Shown piece by piece: positions 27,918 through 38,683 of a DNA stretch of 64,000 bases (within the stretch, counting starts at the first letter, position 1; the number at the start of each line of letters is the position of its first letter). The notes under the pieces are model-generated. The model saw only the letters and a list, made by a program, of their open reading frames with translations, was not told the DNA's origin and made no database searches. The stretch is taken from positions 558,001-622,000 of the forward strand of contig NW_020289978.1 of assembly GCF_003144245.1 (NCBI RefSeq), given 5' to 3'. This stretch comes from Jaminaea rosea. Lineage: Eukaryota > Basidiomycota > Exobasidiomycetes > Microstromatales. The translations under genes were made by a program, and so were the position numbers.

Positions 27918-30900
27918 CTACACCGCATCGCGCCTCAACTTGTCCTGCTCGTTCGCGAATGCTCCAACAGCCTGCAGTGCCAGCCCAAACGCCGCCTCCT
28001 GCTCCTTCGTCCAAGCCCTCCCAGGCGCCTTGAACGAGGCCGCAATCAGCCGCGTCAATTGCTCGCGCAACGCTCTCACCGCAACGAGGGTGCGTTGCCC
28101 ACCGACATCCTCTCCTCCATCGCCTGCCTTTGAGACCGCAGAGTTCGCGACCCGGAATCGCACCTTGTTCCGATCAACAAGCACAGTCCCGCAGCTCAGC
28201 CTCACGTCCACATCTCCACAGAGCAGCACGAGCGCGGCATCTTGCACCGGCGCCGTCTCGCGCGCGTAGAGCTTGCGGCTCTGCACAATGGTAAAGTACA
28301 CCAGATGGGACTGCGAGATCGTCCCGCGGGGCAGATCGCCCAGCCGCAAGTGCCGAAAGTTGATCGACGACGGGTGTATGTGCGTGGGCTGATTGTTGCC
28401 CACGGTTCGTAGCTGAAAAGACTTGGAGTCGACGGCCAGGAGCTTAGGATAGAGACCTACGGCGAGGGCTGAGTGGAGGACAGAGATACTGTTGCCATTG
28501 GCGTCGAGGTGCGCGGGAGTCTCCATCAGCCGTGGCGCACCGTGTCCACCACTGCGGTAGCGCATGCCGAGTAAGCTGGCCTTCGTCGAGTCGTCGACGC
28601 GCACGAAACCGCTGTCGAGGAGGAAAGCCATGTACTGCTGCCTGAGCTCCTCAATCTGCTGCAATGTCTGATGCGAGAGGAAGGCCTTCCTGCAAAAGCT
28701 AAAGTGATGCTTCTGCCCCACGGCTCTGCGCCAAGCATTGAAGGCGTTTGCAATGGTGAGGAAGTCCGAGTTGCCTACCCTGAAGCTCGCCTTGGCCAGA
28801 TCAGCCTCTCCTTCACGGCCAAATGGCGTGATGAAGGGTGACTTGCTGTTCAACGCCGCAGCAATGGTGAGTGCTGGGTCGAGACACTTGAAAAGCGAGG
28901 CGATGAGCAGGAATTTGCCCATGTGCACGTCCAGCGGGATGCGCGCTAGGTGTCGGCCCAGCGAAGTAATCTCCTCCGTCGTCGTCAAAGCTTTCACCTC
29001 GATCAGGGCAGAGACGGCGCGCTGCACATTGAGCGCCGAAGGCGGGTCCAAGGCTTGCGCCAACGCCTCACCAATTGAATTGCCGATGCGAATCTTCATG
29101 ATCTTGAGCTTGAGTGCCAGATCCTGTAGCGAGAGGCGCAACATCTCCGGCAGCGGGTGGTCCGCCAGGTAGCGGTCGTGTCGCTGCTTAGTAAAGAGGT
29201 GGAAGCAGAGACCCTCCTGCACACGACCTGCTCGTCCTCTGCGCTGCTTAGCGTTGCTCTTGGCCACAAAGCAGTCCACCAGCCGTGAAGTCTGCCTCTT
29301 CTCGTCGAAGCGCATCTCGCGGTGCTTCCCCGAGTCGATGACGCACGTCACGTCCGGGATCGTGACACCAGTCTCTGCAATGTTCGTCGATATCACGATC
29401 TTGCGTACTCCTTGCGGCGGGATATTGAACACCGCACTTTGCTCCTCACTACTCAGCGTAGAGTGGAGCGGGCAGACCACGAAGCTCTGCGAGCCCAGCA
29501 TCTTGTGGGCCAGGATCATATCGTTCAACTTGCGAATGTCCTGCAGGCCGGGGAGGAAGACGAGGATCGCACTGCTGTACTGCGACAGATCCGCGGAAAA
29601 GCAGATGCGCTCGATAAGAGAGAGGATGAGGTCGTGGTTGATGACGTACTCGTCCATGCGATCCAGCGTGCTGATCGTCTTGGGGCTGTACCGTGTCAGG
29701 GACTCTTTGGAAGTTTGCTTCTCCCCTGACTCTCCGTCTTCATCGCTGCTGTCCTCCAGATCGTCATCCTCCGTGCTCTGCAGCCCAGCCTTGTTCCCCG
29801 GCACATTCGCCTTCCTGCCCCCATATCCACCACGCCGCGGCTTGATGGCGTAGGGCGAATCGTCCTCGACCGTGTAATCGGTGAGCTGCACCGCGTCTTC
29901 CAAATACTGCGTCTGCACGGGGAAAGTCCGTCCAGGCACGCTCACCGTCGGGCACCCGCCGCAGTACGCAGAGATGCGCTCCGCGTCCAAAGTGGCGGAC
30001 ATGAGGATGACTTTGAGATCTTTGCGGTGCTGCAGGAGCGTCTTGAGGATGATCAGAAGAAAGTCCGACTCGATGGAGCGCTCGTGTACCTCGTCGATGA
30101 CAATGTGTGTTACGTCGTTGACGGATGTGCCCTCGAGCATGCGCAGCAGGATACCCGAAGTAGCGTACACAAGGCGAGCCTCTCGCCCTACGTGGCTGTC
30201 CAAGCGGATGGCGTAGCCTACCCAGCTCTCGTCCGTCCCTACAGCACCCTTGCGCTCACCAAGCTCCTGGCTTACGCGCTCGGCCAGTGAGATGGCACTG
30301 ATCCTCCTCGGCTCAGTACAGTAGATCTTGCACGGCTGACCACGTGAAAGACAGTGCTCAAGAATGTAGGCGGGCACTTGCGTAGACTTACCGCAGCCCG
30401 TCTCTCCACTCAGGACAAAGACTTGGTGGTTGTCCAGCACGTCGAGGATGTGCTCTCGATACTTGTGGATGGGGAGAGAATGACGCTGCGGGAGCATGGA
30501 CTGGTAGGTAGGCCATGTATGACGGTCCGTAAGGAGCTGGCGTTGACGACCGGCCGCTTCTGGGGTGAGTGGCTTGACTGATCCACTCGCAAGGGCGCCA
30601 AGATCATTTTGCTGCTGCGAGCCGGGAGTTGCTAGGGCCGCTTCGCCGCTACCAAGCTTCTTCGCGGCCGCCTTTCTCTCCTCAACCTCCTTGAGTCGAG
30701 GCGCAAGTATCTCCCTCATCCGCCTCATGACCTCGACATCCTGCTTGCCCTTTTCCGCCTTGCGCGCCCGCTCAATCTCCTCATACCAATCGCGGTATGG
30801 CCCCGGCAAGCTGCGGAAAGTGGGCCGGTCACGATCGATGCAGTTGAGTGCGACGACGGAGAGCATGTCATCCGCCGAGCTCTGACTCTCCGTCGCCTCT

Positions 30901-32612
30901 CCAGTGAGTTCAAATGTGTCGATGTAGCTCTGCGTAGACTTCTTGCCCAGTGGGCCAGGCCAGCGCAACGTAAGGCGACTCCGGTAGACTCGCCCGCCGG
31001 TCGCGACAACATCGTATCTGACGTGGGAGGCGGGATCGACTCGTCGCAGGGATTCGGCAAGGAGGGAGCGAGGGGTGCGACCACCTTTGACTGTCTGAGG
31101 GAGGGAACGGACGGATACGGATACGCCGCTGGAATCGACGATTTCTGTGGGTGCTTCGTCCAGAAGCCCGCCAAACATATCGCCGTCGCCCCCATCGTCG
31201 CCCTCACCGTCTGCCTCCCCAGCTTCGCTCGGCGCGGTTGACGGTTGCTGAGAAGAGGCGGCGTCGGTCGGCGGCTCGGCAGGCTCGTCGCCGTCAGCTT
31301 GCTCAGCAGCAACATCCTGTGCTCTGCTCTGCTCATTCGTGCCCTCCTCCTTCTCGCCGCCCTCACTGTCCTTCTTTATCTCAGCCTCCCACTCTTCCCT
31401 CATCACCCTAAATGTCTCAGCAGCCAGTGCCGGATCAAAGTCTCTAGCCCTCTCTGACTCCCTAGCAGTTGTGGCCAGCCTTTCAGCGATAGCGTCCAGT
31501 TTGCCAGCATCAAAGCCTGCGCTTGTGCTCGCACCCTGTCTCAGCAGCTTCTTTTGCTGTCCCTTTATCCTCTCGACTTTTATCAGTGCCAGACGAGCAC
31601 TAGCCCAGGCAAGGGAGGGCTTCTCTAGTGTATCCATCGGCCCGCTACCTTCTTGTCCAGCAGAGATGGCGTCACCAAGCTCGGTGACCAGCGAAGAGGA
31701 TGAGAGTGCCAGCTGTCGCAGCTCAGAAGTGAGCGCGAGGGCCTCTTCCTCGCTTACTTCTCTTGCGGAGGATTTAGACTCTTTGGCCTTGCGGGCCTCA
31801 GCCTTCGATTGCGAGGCTAATGCGCCTCGAGGGCCCGTCTTACGTGAGAAGGAGTAGGCGGGCATGGTGGGCGGAATGGAATCGTCTGTTGATGCGGAGG
31901 CAACTCGCTCGTCCCCTTCTGCTGATGATTCGGCAAGACCTTTGCGGCGTCTTTCGGCTTCAGCGAGCTCGGGGGTGGTGAGACGTGCGACGAGGCAAGC
32001 GAGGCAATCTTCAAGCTCGTAGGGCCCTGTGGTTGAGCTGAGGGCGAGGTCGGCTTGTGCTGCGGTGTACCCCAGCTGCTGAATGAGGCCATGAGTGATA
32101 AGAGCTTTGAGATAGAGCTTGTCCTCATCGAGCAGAGTAGCCGGCAGTGGGGACAAGGATGTCGAGGAGGATTCTGCTGCCTCCTCTTCCTCTTCTTGTG
32201 CCATCGACTTGACTTCGGTGTCCTGCCGTACCTTGTCGACGACGCTCGGGTCGATCTCAAAGGTAGGGAACGTCTCTGCCATTCTCTGATCGTACTCGAG
32301 GGCCTTCCATAGTCGGGCGACCTCCTTCTTGGAGCGGAGACTTAGTCTCTCGACGAGGCCCTGAAGCTCCATCTCATCGGCGTCCTTCTCAAACTCTGCC
32401 GTCGGTCCAGGTGCTTGCCCATTGCTGGTGTGGCCAGCAACTGGCTGACCATTGGCTGCTCCTGGACGAGGTCCGCCATTGGCGGCTTCCTTGGCCTCTG
32501 CAGCCTGCGAGGGCGCTGACTCTTCGACGACTGGCTTCTTCGAGGGAGTACTTGTGGTAGCGAAGCCACGATTGACCGTCGACTTGAGCGTCGGCTTCTT
32601 CTTCTTTGCCAT
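27918..32612 (-). CDS. DEAH-box RNA helicase, DHX29/Ucp12 (YLR419W) type
   Basis: A 1564-residue putative ATP-dependent RNA helicase. I chose the ATG at 32612 (MAKKKKPTLKST), which matches the basic start of this family; the frame continues 49 codons upstream without a homologous start. The N-terminal third is acidic and contains a UBA-like segment (about 165-210, LIQQLGYTAAQADLAL). An RWD-like region follows (about 580-660). The helicase core has motif I GETGCGKST (about 735), motif II DEVH in place of DEAH (about 835), SAT, and motif VI QRRGRAGR. A charged insertion of about 55 residues sits between the two RecA lobes. HA2 and OB folds close the protein. UBA-RWD-DEAH order fits fungal YLR419W/S. 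pombe Ucp12 and animal DHX29/DHX57, which act in translation or RNA metabolism. The exact orthology is uncertain. It is divergent from UTP4 with 233 bp between starts. Confidence 0.9.
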   Translation of the reverse strand: MAKKKKPTLKSTVNRGFATTSTPSKKPVVEESAPSQAAEAKEAANGGPRPGAANGQPVAGHTSNGQAPGPTAEFEKDADEMELQGLVERLSLRSKKEVARLWKALEYDQRMAETFPTFEIDPSVVDKVRQDTEVKSMAQEEEEEAAESSSTSLSPLPATLLDEDKLYLKALITHGLIQQLGYTAAQADLALSSTTGPYELEDCLACLVARLTTPELAEAERRRKGLAESSAEGDERVASASTDDSIPPTMPAYSFSRKTGPRGALASQSKAEARKAKESKSSAREVSEEEALALTSELRQLALSSSSLVTELGDAISAGQEGSGPMDTLEKPSLAWASARLALIKVERIKGQQKKLLRQGASTSAGFDAGKLDAIAERLATTARESERARDFDPALAAETFRVMREEWEAEIKKDSEGGEKEEGTNEQSRAQDVAAEQADGDEPAEPPTDAASSQQPSTAPSEAGEADGEGDDGGDGDMFGGLLDEAPTEIVDSSGVSVSVRSLPQTVKGGRTPRSLLAESLRRVDPASHVRYDVVATGGRVYRSRLTLRWPGPLGKKSTQSYIDTFELTGEATESQSSADDMLSVVALNCIDRDRPTFRSLPGPYRDWYEEIERARKAEKGKQDVEVMRRMREILAPRLKEVEERKAAAKKLGSGEAALATPGSQQQNDLGALASGSVKPLTPEAAGRQRQLLTDRHTWPTYQSMLPQRHSLPIHKYREHILDVLDNHQVFVLSGETGCGKSTQVPAYILEHCLSRGQPCKIYCTEPRRISAISLAERVSQELGERKGAVGTDESWVGYAIRLDSHVGREARLVYATSGILLRMLEGTSVNDVTHIVIDEVHERSIESDFLLIILKTLLQHRKDLKVILMSATLDAERISAYCGGCPTVSVPGRTFPVQTQYLEDAVQLTDYTVEDDSPYAIKPRRGGYGGRKANVPGNKAGLQSTEDDDLEDSSDEDGESGEKQTSKESLTRYSPKTISTLDRMDEYVINHDLILSLIERICFSADLSQYSSAILVFLPGLQDIRKLNDMILAHKMLGSQSFVVCPLHSTLSSEEQSAVFNIPPQGVRKIVISTNIAETGVTIPDVTCVIDSGKHREMRFDEKRQTSRLVDCFVAKSNAKQRRGRAGRVQEGLCFHLFTKQRHDRYLADHPLPEMLRLSLQDLALKLKIMKIRIGNSIGEALAQALDPPSALNVQRAVSALIEVKALTTTEEITSLGRHLARIPLDVHMGKFLLIASLFKCLDPALTIAAALNSKSPFITPFGREGEADLAKASFRVGNSDFLTIANAFNAWRRAVGQKHHFSFCRKAFLSHQTLQQIEELRQQYMAFLLDSGFVRVDDSTKASLLGMRYRSGGHGAPRLMETPAHLDANGNSISVLHSALAVGLYPKLLAVDSKSFQLRTVGNNQPTHIHPSSINFRHLRLGDLPRGTISQSHLVYFTIVQSRKLYARETAPVQDAALVLLCGDVDVRLSCGTVLVDRNKVRFRVANSAVSKAGDGGEDVGGQRTLVAVRALREQLTRLIAASFKAPGRAWTKEQEAAFGLALQAVGAFANEQDKLRRDAV

Positions 32613-32845
32613 GTCGCGGGTCAAGTGAGGTTGCAAGTGAGGATAAGAAGCTGTCCAGGCTCCAAGTGTTATTCTGGCTCGACCTCTGATTCCACTCACT
32701 CGACCCTTGCTGACGTAATGCGGCCTGGGAGCGCTCAAGAATTTCCATGTTGCATGCATTTCGCCCTTCCGCTCGCCCCTTGTTGCCCTCTCTAATCCCC
32801 TTCATCATTTCGCATCGAGCCTGCCCAAGGGCCTTTCGCGACAAG

Positions 32846-35635
32846 ATGGACACCACGACGACATCCCTGGCGATTCATCGCCTCCGATTCTTGCCCTTTG
32901 CCCCTTCCCCGCCAACATCTCTCGCCATCTCCCCTCACCCAATCGCAGCCACAGGTCGAGGTCTCCTCGCCGTCGGGCGACAGAATGGCGACATTGACCT
33001 GTGCGTCTGGGTAAAAGGAGGCAAAGGAACAGACAAGGGGTGGATCCCACATACCACGCTCGTCTCTTCGTCGACGAAGCCAGCAAAGGTCGAGTCCCTC
33101 GCCTTTGCTGTGACATCTAGTCCCAACTACGGACCAAACAGGCTACGCCTCTTTTCTTCTTCGGGCGGGTCGAACCTGCTCGAGCACTTTTTGCCAGAGG
33201 AGTTCGCCTCTCTTGAAGCCCGTCAAGGCGCTATCAAGCGGTCGATCACCGACAACAAAGTCACAGGCACCTCCCGCTCTCTGTCCTCGCACGGCGGCGT
33301 CATCTGGTGTATGGCCCCCTCGCCCCTGGGTAGGTACATTGCCATCGGGTGTGAGGACGGGCACATCCGCATCGTCGATATCAGACAGGGACGATTCGAA
33401 CACGTCTCGCTCACCAATGTCGAGCGCTTCGCCGATGGTACGAGGGAGATCACCCCGAGGACGGACAAGGCAAAGTCGAGGATCGTCAGCTTGGCCTGGG
33501 GCCCGCCTATCGTGCACGAGACTAAGAAGCCAGCACGCAACACAGCCAACAACTCCAACGACAGCTCGGACTCGGACAGCGATAGTGACGACGACGACGA
33601 TGACGACCCGGATTCCTCCTCTCGCCGCGAGTCCCTCATCTTAGCAGGGACCGCCTCCTCCCACGCCCTCCTCTTTCCCATCTCAACAGGTCGCGCCTCA
33701 CAACGTCTTCTCCTCCCCAAGGGCCGCACCGAGCAGACCATCGTTTGGAGCTCGGCCGTCCTCTCAGACGGCACACTGATTACGGGCGACTCGCTGGGGT
33801 TCGTGACATTCTACGACGCCAAGACCAAGGTGCCTCTTCCCGACGCCAGGTTCCAGGTGCACGAGAGGGGGGCAGACGTGCTCTGTCTAACAGTCGGTAC
33901 CGATGGAAGGACGGTCTACAGTGGAAGTGTAGATCAAAAGGTCGCTGAGTTCACCTTCATCGCTGGAAAGTGGGCGCACGTTGCTACAAGGCGACTGCAT
34001 GCGCACGACGTCAAGGCGCTCGTCATTGACCCGGCGCCTAGTGTACGCACTGCTGCCAACAAGGGCTCCGCGAGCGCAGTGACACCTATCCTCGTGTCGG
34101 CAAGCGCAGACTACAATGTTGTCCTCACGCCCGCCTCACCCCCAAGCCAGATGAGCGTCAAGAAGGGAGGTAACAAGGCGCGGCAACTCGAAGCTGCGGG
34201 CGCAGTCAACCCAGTCTCCTCCAACCCGATCACCACATTCGCATCAACAACGCAACGCCGTGTGCCTTACGTGCCCTCTTCCTCCTCCGGCTCTAGCCTG
34301 GCAGGCAGTGGTGCAGGAAGTGTCACCCTGTGCGCGAGCAAGGGGTGGGCAGTCAGTCGCTCTGCGAGCACGATTGAGGTGTGGGAAATGCGCCCTCCTG
34401 CTTCGCCCGAGGTTGGCATCGGATCTCTTACCCTACAACCGCAGTCATTACCCGCGGACCAGCCCCCTTACATCCGCTTGCTTCAGATGGAGATGACCAA
34501 ACGACGCTCCGCGCTCATCGCGCACGCCATCTCTCCCTCTGGCCGTTGGCTGGCCGTCTCCGACCTTCGCGAGACCAAGCTGTACTCCCTTAAAAGCCTC
34601 GGTGGGGATTTGCAGCCAAAGAGGAGCAAAGCCTTTACTGCTGCGTTTGCATCTCTTGAGCAAGAAGGCGCGGCTGCCCCTGCCGCAAGTGTGATCAATT
34701 TCACGCCGGACGGAAGATTGGTGATGGCTTCATGGCCGGACAGCAAGGTCTACGTCGTCTCGCTCGACGAAGACAGATGCCAGGTAGTGAAGGTATGGGA
34801 AGGAGCCAAGGCTGTCAAGGGTGGACGAGCTGTTGTTGGCAGGACCGCCAAGCCGGCCGACGACAGCGGGGATGAGAGCGACGCCTCAGACTCGCACTCG
34901 GACTCGTCGTCCTCGTCAGCACCCGCGCCTCGCATAGACCACCTCCTCCCCACCCCCGACTCGCAATACCTTCTCTGCGTCAGCGGCATCCACCTCTGGT
35001 CATACAACCTCGACCTTCTCTCCCCGACTGCGCGTGTCTTGCCCTCGTTGCCCGCACGAGCGGTAGGCGTCGCTGCACACCCAAACAAACCCTCGGCGGT
35101 CATTGCGGCACTGCAGAGTGGCGAGGTGCGGACCCTGCACCTCGACGAGACAATGAGTGGTGGCAAGGGTGATGCCTTGTGGGAGCATTTGCGTAAGGGT
35201 GTGGAGGCAAAGTTGGCTGGTATTCGCGATGCACCGACGGGCGTCTGCTGGGTGCCAAGGAATGCAGCTGAAGGAGGTGCCATCCTCGTCGTGTACGGAG
35301 CGACGTGGCTCTTGACGGCCAGGGAAACTGGGCACAACGGCGGCTTGGTCAACGGCAATGGCGTCAATGGGCATAAGCGCCGCAGCAATGGTTCTGGACT
35401 TGCCGAAGGTGACGGCTCGGGCAACGGCGATGGTGATCTCGGCTTCCCTTACTGGGTCGTGAGGCTAACGCACCGCTACCAGCCCATTGCTGCTGTTGGG
35501 CCTTTGCGCGTCGCGGAGGATGGACAGGCCGAAGAGACAGCGGGCATGGGCCTGGGTGTGGTCGAGAAGCCCATCTTCGGGCTCGTGCAAGGCATGGACA
35601 AGGCGTGGAAGAGGCAGAGGAGATACGGATGTTGA
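32846..35635 (+). CDS. UTP4: U3 snoRNP/SSU processome protein UTP4 (cirhin), WD40
   Basis: Utp4 is part of the t-UTP/UtpA subcomplex that binds early pre-rRNA in the nucleolus for small ribosomal subunit assembly. The single exon codes for 929 residues. The start MDTTTTSLAIHRLRFLPFAPSPPTSLA has the HRxRFxxxxPSxI pattern that opens Utp4/cirhin. Two WD40 propellers are expected. Diagnostic pieces are GGVIWCMAPSPLGRYIAIGCEDGHIRI (about residues 151-177), the second-propeller repeats GFVTFYD, VDQKVAEF and SPSGRWLAVSD, and VINFTPDGRLVMAS. Two acidic insertions (about 240-255 and 675-695) and a Gly/Asn-rich patch near 830 are typical disordered loops. I chose the ATG at 32846 because the upstream in-frame ATG adds only unconserved residues. 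Confidence 0.92.
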   Translation: MDTTTTSLAIHRLRFLPFAPSPPTSLAISPHPIAATGRGLLAVGRQNGDIDLCVWVKGGKGTDKGWIPHTTLVSSSTKPAKVESLAFAVTSSPNYGPNRLRLFSSSGGSNLLEHFLPEEFASLEARQGAIKRSITDNKVTGTSRSLSSHGGVIWCMAPSPLGRYIAIGCEDGHIRIVDIRQGRFEHVSLTNVERFADGTREITPRTDKAKSRIVSLAWGPPIVHETKKPARNTANNSNDSSDSDSDSDDDDDDDPDSSSRRESLILAGTASSHALLFPISTGRASQRLLLPKGRTEQTIVWSSAVLSDGTLITGDSLGFVTFYDAKTKVPLPDARFQVHERGADVLCLTVGTDGRTVYSGSVDQKVAEFTFIAGKWAHVATRRLHAHDVKALVIDPAPSVRTAANKGSASAVTPILVSASADYNVVLTPASPPSQMSVKKGGNKARQLEAAGAVNPVSSNPITTFASTTQRRVPYVPSSSSGSSLAGSGAGSVTLCASKGWAVSRSASTIEVWEMRPPASPEVGIGSLTLQPQSLPADQPPYIRLLQMEMTKRRSALIAHAISPSGRWLAVSDLRETKLYSLKSLGGDLQPKRSKAFTAAFASLEQEGAAAPAASVINFTPDGRLVMASWPDSKVYVVSLDEDRCQVVKVWEGAKAVKGGRAVVGRTAKPADDSGDESDASDSHSDSSSSSAPAPRIDHLLPTPDSQYLLCVSGIHLWSYNLDLLSPTARVLPSLPARAVGVAAHPNKPSAVIAALQSGEVRTLHLDETMSGGKGDALWEHLRKGVEAKLAGIRDAPTGVCWVPRNAAEGGAILVVYGATWLLTARETGHNGGLVNGNGVNGHKRRSNGSGLAEGDGSGNGDGDLGFPYWVVRLTHRYQPIAAVGPLRVAEDGQAEETAGMGLGVVEKPIFGLVQGMDKAWKRQRRYGC

Positions 35636-35848
35636 GGTGCTCTGGAGAGATTGTTGTAATGCAAAGGATAGATTTGAGATGAAGCTTCGACTGAGCAGCG
35701 CAGCGCGAGTGACTCCAGCACGGGCCATGACGGCTCGACGTTGGACTGCTTTCTTCTTTCCGACGCTTTCCCTACGTCCCTTTCTTTGTCCTCGTCCCTC
35801 CACTACCTCTTCGCAGACACCCTCCTTTCCTCTCTCTCATTCTCCAGC

Positions 35849-36862
35849 ATGGCAACAACAAAACTTGCTACCCTCTTCATCCGCACCCTTGCAAAGCCAA
35901 TCGCGACCCAATTGAAGACACAAGCAGCCCAGCATGAATCGTTCCGCCGTGTCTGTGTGGCCATCGCGCAGACAATGCATCGCTCTGAGATGGCGCTGCG
36001 ATACGGGCTCTTACCCAAGGCGCCAATGAGAGCGCATATACCACGAGCAGAGGCCAAGGCTGGGGAGGATGGCGGTGAGGAGGGAAAGGAGAAGGAGAGG
36101 GAGAGACCGAAAGTGCGGCCATTGAATGAGGCAAAGTGGGTGCGCCGAATCAGCTAGTAGCGAGGAGATGATAGAACATCAATTACTCACCCTCGTCCCC
36201 TGACCCTCTCTCTCGCTTGCAGAGCGATAGCGAATGGCGCGAACTTCCTCTCAGAAGCCTTCCTCTTCCTCATCGCGGCAGCACTCATCCTCGGTGAATC
36301 GTACCGCAGCTCAGCCAAGAACAAGAAACAGCGAAACCGCACCGAGGAGAAGGTCGAGGAGGTCGCTAGAGCGGTTGATGCGTTGTGCGTTAGATTAGGC
36401 GTTGACCCACGCGCCGTTGGGCTCGATTTATCAAAGGAGGGCGAGGACGGCGAAAGTGAGGGGGAGGGGGAGGACGGGCCACAGAGTGACGAGCAGCTCG
36501 AGGCTAGTAGACATGCTGCAGCGGCAATGCATCGTAGGAGGGAGGATGAGGATGAGGTCAAGAGACTGAGGGCTGCGGTCAGTGTGCTGCTGAAGATGGC
36601 GCTCAAGTCGGGGTGGGTACAGGGCGGGGAGGCGCTGGACCTCTCCAAGATCCTCGATGGAGCAGACGGTGCTGGTAGTGGCAGTAGCGGAGCATCTGGC
36701 GAACAGAGCCAAGCAGAAGGAGGAAGGGGCCAAAGTCAGGCTGACGAGCAAGACAAGGAGCCTTCAGCCTCGCCCATCCTCGACCAGGTAGCAAAAGCAA
36801 GAGCGAGACAGTTGGCTGAGATGTCGCGGGTCAGTCCCAGTAGTGGCAATACCTCAGCATGA
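35849..36862 (+). CDS. OPA3-like mitochondrial protein
   Basis: OPA3 family proteins are small mitochondrial membrane proteins; human OPA3 is linked to optic atrophy and fungal relatives are uncharacterised. Exons 35849-36135 and 36223-36862 join across an 87-nt intron (GTGGGT donor, TTGCAG acceptor). Phase fits the family sequence AIANGANFLSEAFLFLIAAALI, the conserved hydrophobic segment. The N-terminus (MATTKLATLFIRTLAKPIATQLK) has the family pattern with Lys/Arg-spaced hydrophobic residues. HESFRRVCVAIAQTMHRSEM is the conserved helix. The protein has 308 residues against about 180 in animals. The excess is an acidic/Lys-rich insertion (about 70-90) and a C-terminal extension of over 120 residues with a coiled-coil-like helix. 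Confidence 0.88.
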
Positions 36863-37167
36863 TCCTCAATAGCATACCCATCATCGGCCTCGTCATTAAC
36901 GTGGGCCAGCCATCCTGCGCTCTGCAACCTCGTCGTCTTGAGTTGCCGCTGTTCCGTCCCGCCTGAGCCGCCTCCTCCACCGCCCGCACGACACAGATCC
37001 AGCGTGCAGAGAAAGCCGGCCGGCAATCTGGAAATCGTCGCTCCTTTTTCTCCGTTTCCCCACTGACTGCCTCAATCTCAGATCTTCTTATATCTGCTGA
37101 GGCACCCCCTTCCCATCTAACTCTTCCTCACTCACTCACTCACTCACTTCACTCAGATCTCGCAACC
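36863..37167. promoter_or_regulatory. Intergenic and promoter of the polyol dehydrogenase
   Basis: 305 bp without a supported gene. A CACT/CTCA repeat tract (about 37128-37147) immediately precedes the start codon, and a TATAT word lies near 37089. The pyrimidine-rich tract is typical of a strongly transcribed fungal leader. Confidence 0.45.
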
Positions 37168-38619
37168 ATGTCGTCAATTGCAGCCAACCAACTTCCCGGC
37201 GACCCGCACCCAAAGGCCACCCCCATCGGGCGTGACAACTCTCTTCCTGTTCCCAAGGCAGATGGTAACCTCAGCTTCGTTCTTCGAGGGCAGGAGGACG
37301 CCATCTTCGAGCAGAGGGAGCGCAAGCCATTGAAGGACGACGAGGTTGAAGTTAACATCCGACAGACGGGTGCGTAGCCTTCGAATGCCGTGTCACACGA
37401 CATCTCCTCCACTCTTACTAACATCTCCCCATGCTGTATCACACAAGGCATCTGCGGCTCCGACGTGCACTACCTCCAACATCTGCGCATTGGAGACTTT
37501 GTAGTCCGCAAGCCCATGGTCCTCGGTCACGAGTCGGCCGGAATTGTCACGCGGGTAGGCAAGGCCGTCGACACGCACAAGGTTGGAGACCGAGTGGCTC
37601 TTGAGCCGGGAGTGCCTTGCTTCATGTGTGACAGGTGTAAGGCGGGGACTTACAACCATTGCGAGAAGGTGAGACAGCGTCGTCATCTGACCGCTCGAGA
37701 AGATGTGCTGATCGGCTCTCATCCCCGCCCGCCCCTCGCGCAGCTTGTCTTCGCCGCCACGCCTCCCTATGATGGCACCCTCGCCACTTACTATAACCTC
37801 AACGCTAGCTTCGCCCACAAGATCCCGGACAACATGACACTCGAAGAGGCCAGTCTGATGGAGCCGCTGGGAGTCGCAGTGTACAGCACAGTCTTCCAGG
37901 GCAAGGCCGCCCCTCTGCAGAACGTCCTCGTCTTCGGCGCTGGGCCCATTGGGTTGCTCTGCGCTGCTGTTGCCAGGGCCTTCGGTGCAAAGAGGGTGTA
38001 AGTAGCGCGAGGTACGACGATAGCGTGCTTCCCCTTTTCTCACCCTGACTGAAATGCTCTGCTCCCCCCTTTGCACAGCGTCGTCATCGACGTCGTCGAC
38101 TCGAAGCTCCAATTCGCCCGCTCATTCTGTGCCGACTCCGTCTACAAGCCTTCCCTCCCCAAGGAGGGCGAGACCCCCATCGCAGCATCAGAGCGCAACG
38201 CCAACGAGCTCCTTGGCAGCGACGCCTCCTCAGAAGACATTCGTTCAAAGGGCGGATTCGACCTCGTCCTTGAATGTACAGGCGCAGAGCCTTGCGTTCA
38301 AATGGGTCTGTTTGCTGCTCGTAAGCGCAGTCGCTTCGTTCAAATCGGTATGGGTCGCACCCCACTCTCTTTGCCGATTCACAGGATCAACATCAACGAG
38401 ATCGAGATGGTGGGCTCCTTCCGCTACGGATCGGGCACCTACAGGACTGCAATCGATCTCGTGGCCGAGGGTAAGATTGACGTGAGCAGGATTGTGACGC
38501 ATAGGTACAGGTTCGACGAGGCACACGCTGCCTTTGAAGCAACAAAGCGAGGGAAGGGTGAGGACGGAGAGCAGTGCATCAAGGTACAGATCTGCCAAGG
38601 GGAGGCGAGCGATGCTTGA
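37168..38619 (+). CDS. Zinc-dependent polyol dehydrogenase (xylitol/sorbitol/L-arabitol type)
   Basis: Medium-chain NAD(P)-dependent dehydrogenase that oxidises a sugar alcohol to the ketose, probably xylitol to D-xylulose or a relative. Four exons (37168-37369, 37448-37668, 37744-37997, 38079-38619) join in frame to 405 residues. Introns are 78, 75 and 81 nt. Catalytic zinc residues are visible in TGICGSDVHY and MVLGHESAG. The structural zinc ligands are C-x2-C-x2-C-x7-C in PCFMCDRCKAGTYNHC. FAATPPYDGTL and EPLGVAVYS are family signatures. The nucleotide-binding site is FGAGPIGLL followed by VVIDVVDSKLQFA, with Asp after the second beta strand favouring NAD. A 30-residue polar insertion (SLPKEGETPIAASERNANEL) is unusual. 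Xylitol, sorbitol and L-arabitol dehydrogenases cannot be separated by eye. Confidence 0.92.
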
Positions 38620-38682
38620 GCGGGTCGAGCTGTATCTTCACGGAATGGAATCGTTGTGATCTCAAGATCGACTGGTATTGAT

Positions 38683-38683
<1 letters not shown>

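Noticed and set aside
32613-32759. 49-codon N-terminal extension of the DEAH helicase
   Set aside because: The extension is unconserved and fills most of the short divergent promoter; the basic MAKKKK start fits the family better.
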